DNA from: Sinonovacula constricta
Lineage: Eukaryota > Mollusca > Bivalvia > Cardiida > Solecurtidae
Length of the DNA: 64,000 bases
Assembly: GCA_007844125.1 (NCBI GenBank)
Contig: CM017573.1
Location: 10,886,715 to 10,950,714, forward strand
Direction of reading: 5' to 3'
Shown: positions 59,312-64,000 of the stretch, piece after piece
How positions within the stretch are numbered: the first letter of the stretch is position 1
Layout of the letters: the number at the start of each line of letters is the position of its first letter
Notes under the pieces: generated by a model
Database searches by the model: none
Seen by the model: only the letters and a program-made list of their open reading frames with translations
Told to the model about the DNA's origin: nothing
Program-made: the position numbers and the translations under genes

Positions 59312-60369
59312 GTAAGTACGTTGGTCATAATATGAACATATAATGTGAATCTATAGTACCTATAGATATAGTTTATAACTTCTGATGTACATCTGCTTCC
59401 TACAAAACACAGAATCTACGACTTCACGATGTCCCGTAAATTCCTCCGTACAGTGATTAACTCTTAATCGTTGTTGTTAACGTAGAATATCGTGAGGCTG
59501 TTAAGATTATTATGCAAGGGTATTGTCATCGTTTTTTGAAGAAGTACCCCGACAACCGACATACTAAACAGCTCATCAATAAATTGTTCAACTAAATAGG
59601 GTATATTTTACACATGTTCGGTCTATACGACATGTTTGCTGTCATTAATTTACGGACAATTGTTATTTTCTATCCTTCTTGCATAAATTGGTTGAAGGTG
59701 TTGGAAGAATTATGTCAAACTTAAACGGAGATTGCTGATAGAAAAATACAATTAGATGTTGGTAACATATACAGATATTGCGTAGCTGATACATACAGTG
59801 ATAATAGAAGTTTGATAAATTTACGTCTAAGAAACCCTGCAAAATATATATATATTTAAATGTATTGCTATCATTTTCATTTTAGAAAACAAGAGTATAA
59901 ATCTGTTTCTATACTTATACATATGAAAGTGATCGCATCTGATTCTCTTGGTACACATTTTTTTTTAATGTCTCATTGTTATGAGCATTTTATATTTGTT
60001 CAACTAAATACAGTATGTTTTAACAACCCTTAAAAAATTATCATGGTTTTTTTTTCTATTTTTTTTTAAATTCCATTCTGGCTGTGGTATGAAGTATCGA
60101 TGCAAAGTGTCTACTTTTAATTTATATTTTTGTTTAGTTTACTAAATCAAATCTCTATGTGAATGATGTTGTTTAATGTTTCACATGAGGCACTAAATGT
60201 TTTGCCAAGGGAATAGTTTTCAGCTGATATAAAACAGCCATCGTCAGAACGCACGGTAAGTATTCTGTTATCATTATATACACATACGATGGGTTACTTG
60301 GCAAGAACAACTTGGTTCTTATTAATATAGGCATTAAGCATTTGATTAGCTCCTTTTCCAAAATGAAGC
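59312..60369. other. gene-free AT-rich stretch
   Basis: A short exon-like piece (60223-60255, reading DIKQPSSERT before a GTAAGT) was noticed but its phase does not fit the previous candidate exon. Confidence 0.35.
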
Positions 60370-61985
60370 GGTAATTAAGCACACACACGTTACGCATATT
60401 ACACACGGTGCACACATTACAAACTTTACACAGATTAAACACGTTACACACGTCAAACATATAGCACACGCTAGAGACATGACACGCGTTACACACTATA
60501 ACACATTACATATGCTAAACACATTACGCACAATACTCACATTACACAGATTAAACACGTTAAACACATAACTCTCATTACACCCGTTACATACATCAGA
60601 GACATAACATACATTACACGCGTCAGGAACATTATACACATTACACACATTATATACTTTAAACACGTTATACACATTATTCATGTTATAGACACGAGCC
60701 ACTTTACACATGCTACAAAAATACACACATTACACATGTTGCAAACTTTAACCACTTTGTACACATTATACACGTTAAACACATTACTCAAATTATAGAC
60801 GTTATATATTTGTCACACAGTGCACACATTACACACGTTGCGTATGTAACATATCTTATACACATGACACATGTTATCCATATTCGACCCATCAGACACA
60901 TAACGCATGTTACACAGATTACGCACTCTGCAAACATACATACATTACACACAATAACACAGTACACATGTTACACTGATTACAGCCATTACACATATTA
61001 TAGACGTTATGCACATGACCCACGTTGCACATATTTGACGCAAGTTACATACATAAAGAACAAATTTTACAGTTTACACACTTGAGTAAGATTACATACA
61101 TTAAATGCGTAAAATATATTATACTTATTAAACGCGTTACACACATAACACAAGATACACAAATTACACGAATTACACAAGTTACATATAATACACACGT
61201 TAAACATCACACCTGTTACAAAAGTTACACACGTTACACGCATTACAGAAGCTATATACTATGCACACAATAGACATGTTACACATATTACACATATTAC
61301 ACACGTGTCACACGGTACACACATTACAAACGGTACACACATTACACTGGTAACATATATTACACACGTTACAGACATTATACACAGTGCACATATTACA
61401 TACGCTGCACACATTATACATTCTACATACAACACATCCGGCCCGTGGTGCACACATTACACTTGTTAAACACAGTTCACACATTACACAAGTATTACAT
61501 ACATTACGCACGTTATAAGTATTACCCATATTACCCACAGTACACACGTTACACACGTAACACGTTATACACTTTACACATGTTTCACATATTACCCACA
61601 GTACACACGTGACACTCATTACACACAGCATATGCACTGCACACAGTACACACAATATACACACTACAAACATTATGCACATTACACGCATTGCACTCAT
61701 CTCTCTCATTGCATACGCTACACAAATTTCACACATCGTTCTCTTGACGCACGTACACACAGTACACACGTTGTACGCAATTCACACGTCAACACATTAC
61801 ACACGTAACATACGTTACACACTGTATAAACACACATTAAACACATACAACACATTATACATATTGCACATACAGTACAGTCATTACACACGTTACTCAC
61901 ATAGCACTCATTATATACACATAACGTACGTCAAACACATTATGCACATTACACACATTATGCACATTACACGCGTAGGAAAGTA
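60370..61985. repeat. 1.6-kb degenerate 9-bp-period satellite
   Basis: Units of the form ACACATTAC / ACACGTTAC repeat for about 1.6 kb with frequent substitutions and some slips. Because 9 is divisible by 3, several frames stay open on both strands (Val-Cys-Asn triplets on minus, Thr/His/Ile/Tyr-rich on plus). None of these is believed to be a gene. Confidence 0.92.
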
Positions 61986-64000
61986 TGAAGAAATATCAAT
62001 AATGGATTTAATGAAAAATGTTGCACGTTTATCGTGGTATAAACAGCAACTCTCTTACATAGTGTTATGGTCAATTTAGATGTTACGCAACAGACGCTTG
62101 ATACTAGGAAAAGCCCTTCAAAATTAATAGTAGAGCTTTATAATTACAACCTTTTTCTGTGTATATATATATATATGTGTGATGAGTTATTTAACAAAAG
62201 GAGCTAACCCAAAAGTAATCGCCGTGGAACGGGCAGTCGGCAATATGGGTTTACAGTGCTCTATTCTCACACTTCCTGATGAGCTTCTAAAATGCAGGCA
62301 ATAAAAACAGAAAACTGATCGATTTGAATAAGTAGTGCCCAAACGTGACGGTTTCTTTGATAATTTATGAGACAGGTAGTGACGTCATTGAAATATAGTG
62401 TCCACACATTGTTTAGAAGAGAGAGGTATATTATTTCGATTAGAAGAACTACACAAAAATCGTTGATTCTTAATGAAATTTACTTTTTGAATCAAGAAAA
62501 AAATGAACAGAGAAGAGTTAATTGTTGTAGCTTCCTGTTCCTGTGGAGATGGAATTGAGGAAGCAATGTCTATGGAAGGACACGTTACAATCCTGTTTGG
62601 ATGAATTGAATGACATATATTACATGCACGGGGAGATTTTTTACGACCGCCACACTGCTCAAGCAACGTTGATGTGATCATGAATAAGTATATATGACAA
62701 AGTTCTATGAGCAATGCAACATACACCAAAAGTATTTTCAACTACCGACAGGAACGAAATGACCGGTGTATATGTGTATTCAACAACTTTGTGTCGGTTC
62801 GTTTTGTTGTCTACTGGTATTATGCATATTTCCCATATCGCGCAAGACAATGTAGTATCGATAAAGCAGCATTTTGTGGTTTGCAAAAGCCTATGTTCTT
62901 AATGTTTCGGTAGCTTTTAAGTAATTAATAGAAACATTATTCAAATTGTGTAATCTCTTCTATAAGCGTTCCTGCTACTCTATTCCTATTATAGTTTGGG
63001 ACGGGATTATGCAAATATACCTGATCTGCATGAGTCATAGGTGGACTGTTATATGTACGAAAACACTGCTTCCCTACTGTGTGGTTGATAAAACAGTGAC
63101 TGGATTATAATGTAAAAAATGGATTTTAATTGTAATCGTGTATGCAATTTAGTTAGTTTGTTTCTTAAACTTACTTACATTAACTTGCAGCGTTTAAAGA
63201 AATAAGTAATAGTATATATTCAATTAGAGAACTATACCCACATTTTGAATGACTGAATTGACTTTCCTTGTAGTATCATTCGTGTACACAGTTATTCGTG
63301 ATAGTAGCATCAAAAAGAAGTCCGGTCATGATTATAAATTACAATATAGAAACTGCATTTCAACGAGAAACGGCAAGCAGAGACGTTCTCTGGATGAGTC
63401 ATTCAGATTGAAAAAAAAAATCACTAGTTAATAGTATTGTGTATGAACTGTATTTGTATATGTTGTCTCATGAAATTAATAAACCATACACATCTCATTT
63501 ATTTTTAAATGCCGTAAACTAGCAAGGGGCAAGTACGCTGTTTAGTCTCGATGTATAAATAACAAACTTTAAAATACAATTTTTTTGTGTTAATTTGGTT
63601 CCAGGCCACTCGCAATTAGTATATAAGACTTTCCATAATTAATCATCTGATCATTTATTTGAAAGCTGTTGCACTGATATTATTGTTAAAACAAATCCGC
63701 AATATGGTTCTCTTCATCAATACGTACTACTTATAGTATCATAACTATTCAACAAATCGTCATAAGAAGGAAGACCACGGAAAAGGCAATATTTCATTCG
63801 TATGTCTTGATTATGCTTTGTAAATATCGGTACAACTTGCTGAATGCTGTAACTAAAGGGAATCACGTAATCAATAAGACTATATATGACAAAGACATTG
63901 CAGAATATACAGAATTTTGAAAAGGACTACAGTATTCACATCCAAGCCAACTGTAAAAGTAAGAGCAAGTCTGTGATGAGCCATTTAACAAACCCGACAG
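61986..64000. other. gene-free AT-rich right end
   Basis: Includes a short TA/GT run at 62160-62180. A phrase GTGATGAGTTATTTAACAAA (about 62180) recurs almost unchanged at about 63970. No gene supported. Confidence 0.4.

Noticed and set aside
61308..61769. Cys-rich 153-codon frame resembling a small secreted Cys protein
   Set aside because: Val-Cys-Asn periodicity comes from the 9-bp satellite; equally long frames exist on the other strand.

Overview
The window looks like nuclear DNA of a marine invertebrate, most probably a mollusc and perhaps a bivalve. It is AT-rich, has introns with consensus GT/AG sites, and carries tRNA-derived SINEs, a LINE, mariner relics, long microsatellites and many diverged tandem repeats. 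The species assignment is inference; nothing here proves it.

Bases 1-1280 hold a broken mariner transposase gene and its right terminal repeat. Bases 1981-15389 are one boundary-defined Polinton/Maverick (adintovirus-like) element of 13.4 kb. It has terminal inverted repeats of about 220-340 bp and a TTTTGT target duplication. Its GC content and coding density are visibly higher than those of the flanks. Recognisable remains are a double jelly-roll major capsid protein, an FtsK/HerA-like packaging ATPase, a retroviral-type integrase and a protein-primed family B DNA polymerase. Around them lie several conserved or unknown genes: a membrane protein, a coiled-coil/TM protein, a fibre-like protein, a gene beginning MEAFTFYSG, a small TM protein and a terminal zinc-ribbon protein. 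Nearly all carry frameshifts or stops, so this is a decayed endogenous copy. A diverged paralogue of the insertion site without the element seems to exist near 26.6 kb.

Bases 15.4-28.5 kb are non-coding: a duplicated block, a 450-bp ATT/AGT microsatellite, a five-unit tandem repeat of about 135 bp, an AAT tract and a GT tract. From 28.5 to about 43.9 kb on the + strand I reconstruct an unreported-looking multi-exon host gene. Four exons (28.6, 29.4, 33.5 and 34.8 kb) agree perfectly in splice sites and phase. The 3' part is ambiguous, with candidate exons at 38.5, 39.3, 41.6 and 43.5 kb. Its introns hold a second mariner relic, a 52-bp-period tandem repeat, a perfect 52-bp palindrome and two SINEs, one with a 12-bp target duplication. 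I do not recognise the encoded protein family.

From 44 kb on there are tandem SINE-like units, a candidate terminal exon (45.2 kb) and a compound pentanucleotide microsatellite. Then come two odd CGTA-rich degenerate tracts, a 690-bp GATA array next to a GACA inverted repeat, and a decayed minus-strand LINE (51.7-55.1 kb). The LINE's endonuclease is interrupted by a sequence with a hammerhead-ribozyme-like core. Further right are a 1.1-kb TTAA-flanked non-autonomous DNA transposon inside an old tandem repeat, another candidate exon at 59.2 kb, and a 1.6-kb degenerate 9-bp-period satellite. All open frames inside the microsatellites and satellites were judged artefacts. No searches could be run; family names rest on motifs and recall of the families.
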